Positions 44,953 through 53,327 of a stretch of DNA of 64,000 nt are shown here, piece after piece. A model generated the notes under the pieces. It saw nothing but the letters and a program-made list of their open reading frames with translations, ran no database searches and had not been told where the DNA came from. This stretch comes from JAYOEY01 sp038120295 (GTDB lineage: Bacteria > Pseudomonadota > Alphaproteobacteria > MPNO01 > UBA2964), in assembly GCA_038120295.1 (NCBI GenBank), contig JAYOLL010000003.1:62001-126000 (forward strand), read 5' to 3'. Numbering within the stretch: position 1 is the first letter of the stretch; the number at the start of each line of letters is the position of its first letter. Position numbers and translations under genes: made by a program.

Positions 44953-46088
44953 ACGGACGGCTTCAGCCCCTCGCGCGATACGCCCATTGTATCGAGGGCG
45001 TCGCCGATCGCGGCGAGGGTGCGGCGCATGTCGTTCTCGAACACCTGCCCGATACAGCCGATGCGGAAACTTTTTTCCTGAGTCACTGCGCCGGGGTAAA
45101 GCACAATCCCCTGCTCGTTGAGCCGGTCGTAGAGCGTCTGGAAGTCGAATGCATCGTCCTCCGGCATGCGTACAGTGACAATGATCGGAGCCTGAAGGTC
45201 ATCGGGCAGGAAAGTCTCGAACCCTAGGTCGCGCAGCCCCTCCACGAGCACTTTGCAATTCGCCGTATAGCGTCCGCCGCGTGCTGTCACGCCGCCTTCG
45301 GCCTCATGCGCGTCGAGCGCGGCATCGATCCCTGCCAGCACGTGGGTCGGTGGGGTGAAACGCCACTGGCCGGTGCGCTCCATGTACTCGTGCTGGTCGA
45401 ACAAATCGAGGCTGAGAGAATGCGCATTGCCCTTGGCAGCGGTCAGAGCCTCGCGCTCGATCAGCGCATAGCCCATGCCAGGCGCGCCCTCGAGGCATTT
45501 GTTGGCGGACGCAACGACCGCTTCCGCAGAGATCGACGACAGGTCGATTTCCAGCGCCCCGAACGAACTCATCGCATCGACGATCAGTTTCCGGCCAGCC
45601 GCAGTGACGGCGTCTGAAATTTCCCGCAACGGGTTGAGGATGCCGGAGGTCGTCTCGCAATGGACGAGGACGACATGTGTTATGGCCTCGTCGTCGGCGA
45701 GCATTTCAGAGATGTCGTCGGGCGATGGCGGTGTGTCCTCGGCTGTTTCGTGTACGACATGGTCACGGCCGATGAGCGCCAGGATCCGGACGATCCGCTT
45801 GCCGTAGGCCCCGTTGACCAGTGCAAGCGTCTTCGAGCTTTCGCGCGAAAGCATCGTGCCGAGGGTTGCTTCGACGGCGAAGGTGCCGCTGCCCTGGACG
45901 GGGATGCAGACATGGGTTTCCGAAGCGTTGGCAACGTCCAGCAACCGACGGCGGACCCGCGCGGTCATCTCGATGAAGGCGCCGTCGCGCGAGCCCCAGT
46001 CGCGCAGCATGGCCTGTCGTGTCGTTTCTGCGGTCGTTAGCGGGCCGGGGGTCAGCAGGATCTGGCGCGTTTCATCGTTGCGGGTCAT
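44949..46088 (-). CDS. phnW: 2-aminoethylphosphonate:pyruvate transaminase
   Basis: A 379-residue class V PLP aminotransferase that interconverts phosphonoacetaldehyde plus alanine with 2-aminoethylphosphonate plus pyruvate. LLTPGPLTTAETTRQAMLRDWGSRD is the PhnW start signature (shown as LLTPGPLTT and DWGSRD); QGSGTFAVEA, the Asp in VDAMSSFGA, and the PLP Lys in ASANKCLEG follow. Start ATG 46088 chosen because a 12-residue upstream extension lacks homology. Next to ppd, the direction of synthesis rather than breakdown is likely. Confidence 0.9.
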   Translation of the reverse strand: MTRNDETRQILLTPGPLTTAETTRQAMLRDWGSRDGAFIEMTARVRRRLLDVANASETHVCIPVQGSGTFAVEATLGTMLSRESSKTLALVNGAYGKRIVRILALIGRDHVVHETAEDTPPSPDDISEMLADDEAITHVVLVHCETTSGILNPLREISDAVTAAGRKLIVDAMSSFGALEIDLSSISAEAVVASANKCLEGAPGMGYALIEREALTAAKGNAHSLSLDLFDQHEYMERTGQWRFTPPTHVLAGIDAALDAHEAEGGVTARGGRYTANCKVLVEGLRDLGFETFLPDDLQAPIIVTVRMPEDDAFDFQTLYDRLNEQGIVLYPGAVTQEKSFRIGCIGQVFENDMRRTLAAIGDALDTMGVSREGLKPSV

Positions 46089-46179
46089 TTCGGCTTTTCT
46101 TGAAAGATTCCGTGTTCCGCGCAATGTAAGGGGATGCGCGGCGTACGTCGATATCCGCCGCCGCCGACTGGAGGCTGAG

Positions 46180-46812
46180 ATTAGTCACGATACCTGGATA
46201 CATCGCGGCGTGCGAAGCGCAGTCCGTCCGCTTGTGGGGACCTGGGTACGGCCTAATCATCTGACCAGCCTGCGCCTTGCCACGGGATTCGCCTGGGCTG
46301 CCGCTCTGGCGGTCGGGTCCGCTGGCTGGACATATATCGGTGCCGGCGTCTTGCTGGTATCCCTGTTTCTCGATCGGGCGGACGGCGAGCTGGCAAGACA
46401 GTCGGGCCATACCAGTCGATTCGGTCATATTTACGATCTGGTCGCGGATGGGGCTTCCAATGCGGCTGTCTTTGTCGGAATCGGAGCCGGTGTGGCTCGG
46501 ACATGTCCCGATTGCCCTGGACTGCTTCACGGCGCATTGGCAGGTGTTTCTGTCGTTCTCGCAGAGGCCCTTATGATTTACCTGGATACCATGGCTTTAC
46601 AGAAATCGTCCGAACTTGGCGGGCGCTGGGAATTCGACCCGGATGACGCGATGTTTCTGGTTCCGCTGGCCCTGGTCCTCGGAGCAGGGGGCGTCGCCCT
46701 GTCGGCGGCGGCTTTCGGCGGTCCGCTGGCGGTTGTTGCGTTGGCCATACTGGCCGTATATCGGATCAGACGGCAGCGGAAGGAAGCGATACAGGACGCT
46801 GGCAATGCTTGA
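46180..46812 (+). CDS. CDP-alcohol phosphatidyltransferase, apparent ATT start
   Basis: A 210-residue polytopic inner-membrane enzyme transferring a phospho-alcohol from a CDP-activated donor. The full catalytic motif D-x2-DG-x2-AR-x8-G-x3-D-x3-D is present from LDRADGELAR to YDLVAD. The family N-terminus would be [M]SHDTWIHRGVR, which begins at an ATT codon (46180) preceded by a perfect GGAGG (46170-46174) at five bases. No ATG lies in frame nearby: TTG 46078 would run into phnW's leader and GTG 46210 would cut ten residues. So this is a rare ATT start or a damaged ATG. It overlaps hpnN by 8 bases. A donor such as CDP-2-aminoethylphosphonate would fit the neighbours. Confidence 0.8.
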   Translation: MSHDTWIHRGVRSAVRPLVGTWVRPNHLTSLRLATGFAWAAALAVGSAGWTYIGAGVLLVSLFLDRADGELARQSGHTSRFGHIYDLVADGASNAAVFVGIGAGVARTCPDCPGLLHGALAGVSVVLAEALMIYLDTMALQKSSELGGRWEFDPDDAMFLVPLALVLGAGGVALSAAAFGGPLAVVALAILAVYRIRRQRKEAIQDAGNA

Positions 46813-49372
46813 AAGCTTCGGGAGAGGCGTCGGGCGTTGGGTGGAGTTCGTTAGAGCCCGCGCGCTGCTTGTCCTGACGGTTTCGCTGTCTCTCGCCGTT
46901 CTCTCCGGCTGGTATTCGGCGACGGATCTGACGATCAACACGTCGAACGACAAGATGTTGTCGGAAGAACTTCCGTTTCAGCGGGACTCGCTTCTCTACG
47001 ATCAGGCGTTTCCCCATCTGATCGGAAATATCGTGGTCGTTATCGACGGGCATAACAGCGACCGCGTGGATATTGCCGCAGACCGGCTCGCAGAAGCGCT
47101 CCGAAGGAACAACGGACCTTTCGAGTCGGTTTTCGATCCCGAAGGGCTCGATTATTTCCGACGGAACGGCCTTCTGTTCCTGGACGAGGGCGAACTGGCC
47201 GGTCTGGTCGACCGGTTAACGGAATCGCAAGCCTTCCTGGGCACGTTGTGGCGTGACCCCAGCCTGCGCGGCCTGTTCGGCGTCCTGGATCTTGCCGTCC
47301 GAAATTCGGAAGACGGCTCGGGCGATATCGGCCCATTGGTCCGGACAGTCGCAGAAACGGTCACTGCCCGGACTTCGGGAACGCCTAGACCGGTGTCGTG
47401 GCGCGATCTGATCGAGGGAAAGCAAAGCAGCGGCCACAGGGCGCGGCGGATCATTCTGGTCAAACCGCGTATTGACGAAACCTCGCTGCAACCGGCGGCG
47501 GAGGCGATAGACGTCATTCGCCGGCTTGCAAAGCGCGTGACTTCGGACGAGGCGGACGACATTCGCGTCCGTTTGACCGGTTCTGCGGCGCTGGAGGAAG
47601 AAGAGCTGGAGAGCGTGGCGGAAGGAATGGGGCTTGCGGGGCTGGTGTCGGCCACGCTCGTGCTCGTTCTTCTGTTCTGGTGTTTCCGTTCCGGACGTCT
47701 GGTTGCAGCGATGCTGTTAACCCTCCTGGTCGGACTGATCTGGACGGCAGGGCTGGCGACGCTGACGGTTGGCAGACTCAACCTGATTTCGGTGGCTTTC
47801 GCCGTTCTGTTCGTCGGTCTGAGCGTCGATTTCGGTATCCATTTTGCGCTTCGGCTCCGCGAGAGCATCGATTCCGGCGAACCGTTTCGCCTCGCATTTC
47901 CAGGCGCAGGACGCAGTGTCGGCGGCGCTCTCGTGCTTTGCGCGGTGGCCGCAGCCATCTCGTTCTATTCCTTCTTGCCGACCGATTATGTAGGGCTGGC
48001 GGAACTCGGGGTCATCGCCGGAAACGGGATGTTCGTCGCCCTGCTCGCCAACCTCACCGTTCTGCCGGCGCTGATTGCGGCGATGCCGCCGTCCGCCAGG
48101 CCAAAGGCGGACGAAGCCGTTGCTGTCGAGCGGGCGAACTTCATGACACGCAACGCCCGTCCAATCGTCTGGGGAGCACTGGCGCTCGCCGCTGCCTCGA
48201 CCTTCCTGATGCCGTCCGCCCGGTTCGATTTCGACCCGCTTAATCTGCGCGATCCCGACACCGAATCGGTCAGCACGTTGCTCGATCTGATGAACGAAGA
48301 GGCGGGCGGGCCCTATTCGATCGACGTGCTGTCCCGGTCGGAAGCGCAGGCGCGGGCGATGGCGAGCAGGCTCGAAGAGCTGGAAACGGTCCGGTCCGTG
48401 ATCTCCGCTGACAGGTTTCTGCCCGCCGGGCAGGAAGAAAAGCTCGCGATTCTTGAAGAAGCCGCTTTTCTCGTCCTGCCCTCTCTGAGCGGTGAGCGGT
48501 TGCCGGCGCCCGATGGCGCGGCGCGCCTCAAGGCGCTGGAAAGGCTTCGGCTGGCCCTTCTGTCGGCGCGATCGTCCGAATTTTCAGCGCTTTCCACCGC
48601 GTTGGACGGTTTTAAGGCCACGCCTAAAGCGCTGGCCGCACTGGAAAGGGACCTGCTGGGCACCCTGCCTTACCGCCTTCTCCTGCTGAAACAGGCCTTT
48701 GAGGCGCAGCCCGTTACTGCGGAAGACATACCGGCGACCCTGCGTGGGCGGTATCGGGCAGCGGACGGTACGGTCCGTATCGAAGTGTTTCCCAGAGAGG
48801 ATGTTCGCGACCCGTCTGCAATGCGGCGGTTTGTCGCGTCCGTCCAGTCCGTTGCGCCGCGCGCCACCGGATCGCCTGTCATCATCGTAGAAGCCGGTCG
48901 CGCAATCATGCGTTCCTTTGCCGAGGCAGGGGCAATCTCGGTCGCGGCCATCGCGTTTCTGGTCTGGGTCATCCTTCGCCGCCTCCGGGATGTGGCGATG
49001 GTCTTCGCCCCGCTGATCCTGGCGGCGATGCTGACCGTCGCTGTTGCGGCGGTTGCCGGGCTTCCCTTCAACTTTGCAAATGTAATCGTCCTGCCCCTGC
49101 TATTCGGTCTTGGCGTGGCCAGCGCCATTCATCTTGTCCTGCGCGAACGGGCCAGAAACGGCGTAACCGGTCTGTTCGAGACGTCGACGCCGCGCGCCGT
49201 GGTGTTCAGCGCGCTGACCACGGTCGGGTCCTTCGCGTCGATAGCGCTATCGAGTCATCCGGGAACCGCAAGCATGGGCGTGTTGCTGGCGCTGGCGATC
49301 TCGCTCAGCCTTTTCTGCACCCTTGTTTTTCTGCCTGCCCTGATGGCGTATCGCCGCAACCTGAAAGACTGA
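46805..49372 (+). CDS. hpnN: Hopanoid transporter HpnN (RND/MMPL family)
   Basis: An 855-residue RND exporter of the HpnN type, which moves hopanoids to the outer membrane. There is an N-terminal TM helix (LLVLTVSLSLAVLSGW), the TINTSNDKML motif, a periplasmic domain, a TM block with VGLSVDFGIHFALRLRE, a second periplasmic domain and a C-terminal TM block with LFGLGVASAIHLVLRER. Start ATG 46805 overlaps the previous stop, coupling the phosphotransferase with a hopanoid carrier. hpnL follows after one base. Confidence 0.9.
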   Translation: MLESFGRGVGRWVEFVRARALLVLTVSLSLAVLSGWYSATDLTINTSNDKMLSEELPFQRDSLLYDQAFPHLIGNIVVVIDGHNSDRVDIAADRLAEALRRNNGPFESVFDPEGLDYFRRNGLLFLDEGELAGLVDRLTESQAFLGTLWRDPSLRGLFGVLDLAVRNSEDGSGDIGPLVRTVAETVTARTSGTPRPVSWRDLIEGKQSSGHRARRIILVKPRIDETSLQPAAEAIDVIRRLAKRVTSDEADDIRVRLTGSAALEEEELESVAEGMGLAGLVSATLVLVLLFWCFRSGRLVAAMLLTLLVGLIWTAGLATLTVGRLNLISVAFAVLFVGLSVDFGIHFALRLRESIDSGEPFRLAFPGAGRSVGGALVLCAVAAAISFYSFLPTDYVGLAELGVIAGNGMFVALLANLTVLPALIAAMPPSARPKADEAVAVERANFMTRNARPIVWGALALAAASTFLMPSARFDFDPLNLRDPDTESVSTLLDLMNEEAGGPYSIDVLSRSEAQARAMASRLEELETVRSVISADRFLPAGQEEKLAILEEAAFLVLPSLSGERLPAPDGAARLKALERLRLALLSARSSEFSALSTALDGFKATPKALAALERDLLGTLPYRLLLLKQAFEAQPVTAEDIPATLRGRYRAADGTVRIEVFPREDVRDPSAMRRFVASVQSVAPRATGSPVIIVEAGRAIMRSFAEAGAISVAAIAFLVWVILRRLRDVAMVFAPLILAAMLTVAVAAVAGLPFNFANVIVLPLLFGLGVASAIHLVLRERARNGVTGLFETSTPRAVVFSALTTVGSFASIALSSHPGTASMGVLLALAISLSLFCTLVFLPALMAYRRNLKD

Positions 49373-49373
49373 A

Positions 49374-50360
49374 ATGCGCTTTCTGCGATGGGGGTTCCTG
49401 CTTGCCGGTCTGGTCCTCCTTGCAATCGTTGCAGGGGAGACGGATCTGGCGGAAGCGATGCGTCTCGTCGGCCACATGGGCTGGGGTATCGCCCTTATAT
49501 TCGCCATCTATCTGGTCGGATTCGCCGGTGACGTCGCGACAGCGTTGCTGACGCTCCGCATTATGCCGCTGCAGTTGTCCTGGTACGGCCGTATGTGGCT
49601 GGTTCGCATGATGGGCGAGGCGTTCAACTACACGCTGCCGGCCGGCGGCATGGGCGGAGAGCCGATAAAGGCCGTTCTTCTCCATCGTCATTTCGGCGTT
49701 CCGTATCGCGACGGAGCGGCATCGCTGCTTATGACCAAGACCGTTAATGATGTTGCTCTCAGTGTTTTTCTGGCGGTCGGCTTTGTCATGATGCAGGGCA
49801 ATCCCCGCCTGCCGGACGCATACGGAGTTGTCGCCGGTGTGGGACTCGGAGCGCTTGTCGCCGGTATTTCGGGATTTTTTACCGTGCAGCGTTTCGGCCT
49901 GTCGTCGGCGTTCGCGGCGCGAGTTCCCGATTGGGCTGGCGGGCGCAAGCTGGCTGGGGTAACGCAGCTGCTGCGGGATCTGGAATCGCGGTTCCGCGAC
50001 TTCTATGCCGGAGGCCCGGCGCGGTTTGGAACGGCTCTGGCGATCGCTTTCGCCGTCTGGGTCGTTGGCGCGGTCGAAATCTACGTTACCCTGGACTGGC
50101 TGGGACATCCCGTGACCTGGCAGGAGGCCTGGATCATCGAGGCGGCGGCACAACTCGTGCGCGCCGGCACGTTTTTCATACCGGCCAGCATCGGCGCACA
50201 GGAGGGTGCGTTCGTTGTTCTCAGTTCCGCGATCACCGGGTCGCCGGCCGTCGGTGTGGCGGTCGCCGTCGTTCGACGTCTAAGGGAAATTGTCTGGTTC
50301 GGACTCGGGTTCGCCGTTGGACCGCTGGTGCCCAGGGTCGCGCGGCGGGTCGACGAATGA
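49374..50360 (+). CDS. hpnL: HpnL-type membrane protein (lysylphosphatidylglycerol synthase TM-region family)
   Basis: A 328-residue polytopic membrane protein with about eight TM helices and the family segment MGEAFNYTLPAGGMGGEPIKAVLL near residue 90 (shown as GEAFNYTLPAGGMGGEP). Such proteins (HpnL, DUF2156-less LPG-synthase TM region) accompany hopanoid genes and may flip or carry lipids. It is coupled to hpnN by a one-base gap and converges on hpnM with 3 bases between stops. Confidence 0.82.
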   Translation: MRFLRWGFLLAGLVLLAIVAGETDLAEAMRLVGHMGWGIALIFAIYLVGFAGDVATALLTLRIMPLQLSWYGRMWLVRMMGEAFNYTLPAGGMGGEPIKAVLLHRHFGVPYRDGAASLLMTKTVNDVALSVFLAVGFVMMQGNPRLPDAYGVVAGVGLGALVAGISGFFTVQRFGLSSAFAARVPDWAGGRKLAGVTQLLRDLESRFRDFYAGGPARFGTALAIAFAVWVVGAVEIYVTLDWLGHPVTWQEAWIIEAAAQLVRAGTFFIPASIGAQEGAFVVLSSAITGSPAVGVAVAVVRRLREIVWFGLGFAVGPLVPRVARRVDE

Positions 50361-50363
50361 GCG

Positions 50364-50978
50364 TTACGGGTTAAGAAGTTTTCGCGCGCGCTCGTTCAGT
50401 TCGCGCTTCAGACCTGCGGTGCCGCCGGCTTTCAGCAGTTTTCTGTACTCCGAGCGCCGGATCGCAATTTCGCTGATGCCCGCGTTCAGCAGAATATCGA
50501 CGATACGCCATTTACCGTCGCGCTGCCTCACGACGTAAGTCAGCGGAACTGCGTCTTCCGCCGGACGGTTGATTCGTGTCCGAACAAGCTTCGTTCCGCG
50601 GGGGCCGTCCTTGACTTCGAGCGTTTCAAACGATTGCCCCGACCAGGCATTGAACCGGGAGGCATATGTCGCAATGCTGAAATTCCCGAAAGCGGAGACC
50701 AACCCGCCCTTGTCGGCGTCACCGGCGTTTCGCCATGCCGGTCCCGTCGAGAGGGCCGTCATCAGGCGGAGATCGAACGTGCTTTCGAGAACCGGTTTGA
50801 TCCGGCTGTAGCGTTCCGCCGTATCGATTCGGTCGGCCAGTTTCATGACGTTGAGAAGCGTTGCATGCAGCCTGTCGACCGGGTCGCGGGCGCTGTTTGC
50901 CGCCATGACGGCGGTCGTCGCCCCGCCGAACATCCAGAAACCGGCAATTAGAACAAACCGGGCGAGTAACTTCTTCAA
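50364..50978 (-). CDS. hpnM: HpnM, MlaC-family periplasmic lipid carrier
   Basis: A 204-residue exported protein of the MlaC/Ttg2D family (LARFVLIAGFWMFGG signal helix, cleavage near VMA-ANS). The core RYSRIKPVLESTFDLRLMT, written from RYSRIKPV to FDLRLM, and YVVRQRDGKWRIVDILLNAGIS are diagnostic of the family. It would shuttle phospholipid or hopanoid between membranes with MlaA-type partners. I start it at TTG 50978, seven bases after GAGAG; ATG codons further upstream (51018, 51113) would push the signal helix too far in. Confidence 0.82.
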   Translation of the reverse strand: MKKLLARFVLIAGFWMFGGATTAVMAANSARDPVDRLHATLLNVMKLADRIDTAERYSRIKPVLESTFDLRLMTALSTGPAWRNAGDADKGGLVSAFGNFSIATYASRFNAWSGQSFETLEVKDGPRGTKLVRTRINRPAEDAVPLTYVVRQRDGKWRIVDILLNAGISEIAIRRSEYRKLLKAGGTAGLKRELNERARKLLNP

Positions 50979-51290
50979 ATCGAAACTCTCATGTGATCCG
51001 TGAACGCAATATGGCCGCATGACGAGAAATTGCCAGACCTGTGCGGTCAGCCGGTTAAAAAACCTTGCCAAATCAGACATTTCGGGCATAAAGAGCGTCA
51101 AATACGGCACCAATACGGCTCAAATGCGATTATGACAGGATTTGTGATGCTGATTACAATTCCATGGGGCCGATCTTAACCGAATCTATTGCACCGGTAT
51201 GATACGATCCATAAGATACCGGTCGGTTGCGGCCACTGATAGAACTTAAGTCGGAGCATCCTGGTCGGGTGCGGCGTGGGAGTGATACTG
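50979..51290. promoter_or_regulatory. Divergent hpnM/mlaA promoter region with inverted repeat
   Basis: About 310 bases, relatively AT-rich, without a convincing gene. ACCGGTAT (51193-51200) and ATACCGGT (51216-51223) form a perfect 8-bp inverted repeat around 15 bases, upstream of the MlaA-like gene; each arm contains the palindrome ACCGGT. A TTAACC half-site lies at 51177-51182. An operator shared by both divergent genes is likely. Confidence 0.45.
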
Positions 51291-52319
51291 ATGCTGAAAT
51301 CGATGAGACGGTCAGGCAGCCTCCGTTTGGCTTTGGCGGTGGGCGCCATTGCGGTGCTTCTGCCTGCAGGCGCTTCGCGTGCGGCCGATCAGTTCGCCTA
51401 CGAACAGGTGGCGGCAGCCGACATCAAGGACGTCATGCAGGCGACCTACGGCGACGTGGATGAAATCGGTATCGATGCGCCCGCAGCCGCGACTTCCGCT
51501 GAAAACTCTTTTCCTGCCGCTGAGCGAGCGGTTTCCACGACCGGTTCGGACACCCGGGACCTTCCGCAGTTTGCGCAGGCATGGACCGCCGACACAAAGG
51601 ACGATGCGCCGCTGCAGGTTGCGCAGTCCGGTGGGAATGACATCAATGACCCGCTCGAAAGCTTCAACCGGGTCATGCTCGATTTCAACGAATTCCTCCA
51701 GGCGCTTATCCTTCGTCCGATGGCGGAATTCTACATCCTGATGCTGCCTGACGAGGCGCGTGACGCTATCCACAATGCGCTGGATAACCTGAGGTCTCCA
51801 GTGGTGCTCGCCAATGACCTGCTCCAGGGTGAGGGCGAACGGGCCTGGGAAACCACGCAACGGATGCTGATCAATTCGACCGCTGGTGTCGGAGGGTTGA
51901 TTGATGTCGCAGAAAAATGGGGCATTAAGGGACATAGCGAAGATCTGGGCCAGACCTTTGCGGTTTGGGGCGTTCCGGAAGGCTTCTATCTGGTTCTGCC
52001 GCTGTTCGGGCCTTCCAACCCACGCGATGCGATCGGCAAGTTCCTGGACAGCTATCTCGATCCGCTGAGCCATTACGCCGATAACACGGACCGTGAGGAA
52101 ATCAGCTACACACGGACATTGCTGGGCGGAGTGGATGAGTTTTCCCGGGTCATGAACGACCTGCAGAAGCTCAAGGAAACCTCTGTCGACTACTATGCGG
52201 CGCTTCGCAGTGTCGCGCGGCAGAAGCGTGAAGCCGATATCCGCAACGGAACGCCGAAAGAAGGCGCGCCGGTCCCGGATCTGAAATACGACTTCAACGC
52301 GGAATTCACAGCCCAGTAA
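51291..52319 (+). CDS. mlaA: MlaA (VacJ)-family outer-membrane lipid protein
   Basis: A 342-residue VacJ/MlaA homologue. The signature NDPLESFNRVMLDFNEFL begins the domain near residue 115; VLANDLLQGEGERAWETTQRMLINSTAGVGGLIDVA (shown as LINSTAGVGGLIDVA) and GHSEDLGQTFAVWGVPEG complete it. The signal peptide (LALAVGAIAVLLPAGASRA-AD) has no lipobox Cys, unlike E. coli MlaA, so it may not be lipidated. A roughly 80-residue low-complexity segment precedes the domain. It probably pairs with the divergent MlaC-like HpnM. Start ATG 51291 has GGGAG eight bases upstream. Confidence 0.87.
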   Translation: MLKSMRRSGSLRLALAVGAIAVLLPAGASRAADQFAYEQVAAADIKDVMQATYGDVDEIGIDAPAAATSAENSFPAAERAVSTTGSDTRDLPQFAQAWTADTKDDAPLQVAQSGGNDINDPLESFNRVMLDFNEFLQALILRPMAEFYILMLPDEARDAIHNALDNLRSPVVLANDLLQGEGERAWETTQRMLINSTAGVGGLIDVAEKWGIKGHSEDLGQTFAVWGVPEGFYLVLPLFGPSNPRDAIGKFLDSYLDPLSHYADNTDREEISYTRTLLGGVDEFSRVMNDLQKLKETSVDYYAALRSVARQKREADIRNGTPKEGAPVPDLKYDFNAEFTAQ

Positions 52320-52354
52320 GGGAATATGCCGGCGATGTGACGCCGTTCATTCAG

Positions 52355-52392
52355 GCCGCGCCCGGATTATCCGGGCGCGGCTTTTATTTGAC
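52355..52392 (+). terminator. Strong Rho-independent terminator after mlaA
   Basis: GCCGCGCCCGG (52355-52365) pairs perfectly with CCGGGCGCGGC (52371-52381) around ATTAT, then TTTTATTTGACTTT. It begins 35 bases after the mlaA stop. Confidence 0.92.
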
Positions 52393-52451
52393 TTTCCCGA
52401 ATTGTGTCCGACATTGAGTCCTTAACCGTAAACCACTGCCGATCAGGAACC

Positions 52452-53303
52452 ATGTTCATACAGACTGAAGCGTGTTCAGATCCGAACAGGATAAAATTTC
52501 TTCCCGGGCGGGATGTATATCCGGCCGGGCCGCTGTCCTTTGCAGATGAGGCGAGCGCAAAAGTGTCGCCGCTCGCCGCCCGGATTTTCGGACTTAGCGA
52601 TGTCGAGGGCGTCGAGCTCGGCGCCGACTATATCGCTGTCACGAAATCCTCCTCGGCAGAATGGCTGCATATGAAGCCGGCAGTACTGGGCGCGATCATG
52701 GATCATTTCGTTGCCGGTCTCCCGGTCGTGAGCGCGCCCTCCGAGTCTGCCGGATCGACTTCAGAGGCGCAAATCGCCGAGTTTCTCACGCTGGACGAAT
52801 CGGATCCCATTGTCGGCGAACTGAGGGAACTGATCGAAACGCGGATCAAGCCCGCTGCGGTCCAGGGCGGCGGCGATCTTGCGCTCAAGGGCTTTCGCGA
52901 CGGGATCGTCTATCTTGAATTCACCGGGTCGGCTTTCAAGCTGATGGGCGGGGTCGAGAACATGCTCCGCCATTACGTGCCGGAGGTCGAAGGCGTTGCC
53001 GACTGGCGCGATGCGATTCCGAAGCCCGGCCTCGACACGCCAGAAGGAAAAGCCATCCAGGATCTGCTGGATCAAAGGATTAACCCCTCTGTTGCCGGCC
53101 ATGGCGGCCATATTTCGCTGATCGATATCGAAGGCGCCCGCGCCTATATCCGCATGGAAGGCGGCTGTCAGGGGTGCGGGATGGCCAATGTGACGCTCAA
53201 GGAAGGCATTGAAGGGGAAATCCAGAAGGTCGTACCGACGATCCGCGAAGTGCTCGACGTGACCGATCATGCAGGCGGCACCAACCCCTACTACCAGGGC
53301 TGA
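52452..53303 (+). CDS. Nfu-type Fe-S scaffold with duplicated NifU domain
   Basis: A 283-residue iron-sulfur carrier. Residues 1-90 are an Nfu N-terminal domain (MFIQTEACSDPNRIKFLPG start; start chosen at ATG 52452 for this reason, behind CAGGA). Two NifU C-terminal domains follow. The second has the cluster-binding GGCQGCGMANVTLKEG, whereas the first has GSAFKLMGGVENML at the same place and no Cys, so only one can hold a cluster. The inactive copy may serve dimerisation. The length is about 100 residues more than common NfuA. The epimerase follows 24 bases later. Confidence 0.85.
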   Translation: MFIQTEACSDPNRIKFLPGRDVYPAGPLSFADEASAKVSPLAARIFGLSDVEGVELGADYIAVTKSSSAEWLHMKPAVLGAIMDHFVAGLPVVSAPSESAGSTSEAQIAEFLTLDESDPIVGELRELIETRIKPAAVQGGGDLALKGFRDGIVYLEFTGSAFKLMGGVENMLRHYVPEVEGVADWRDAIPKPGLDTPEGKAIQDLLDQRINPSVAGHGGHISLIDIEGARAYIRMEGGCQGCGMANVTLKEGIEGEIQKVVPTIREVLDVTDHAGGTNPYYQG

Positions 53304-53327
53304 CGCAAAGCGGGGTCGAGGTCAGTC

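Noticed and set aside
44949..46088. PhnW as part of a 2-AEP degradation pathway
   Set aside because: Degradation would be expected with phosphonatase (phnX) or phnY/phnA; instead a phosphonopyruvate decarboxylase, a biosynthetic enzyme, is adjacent. It remains possible if those genes lie elsewhere.
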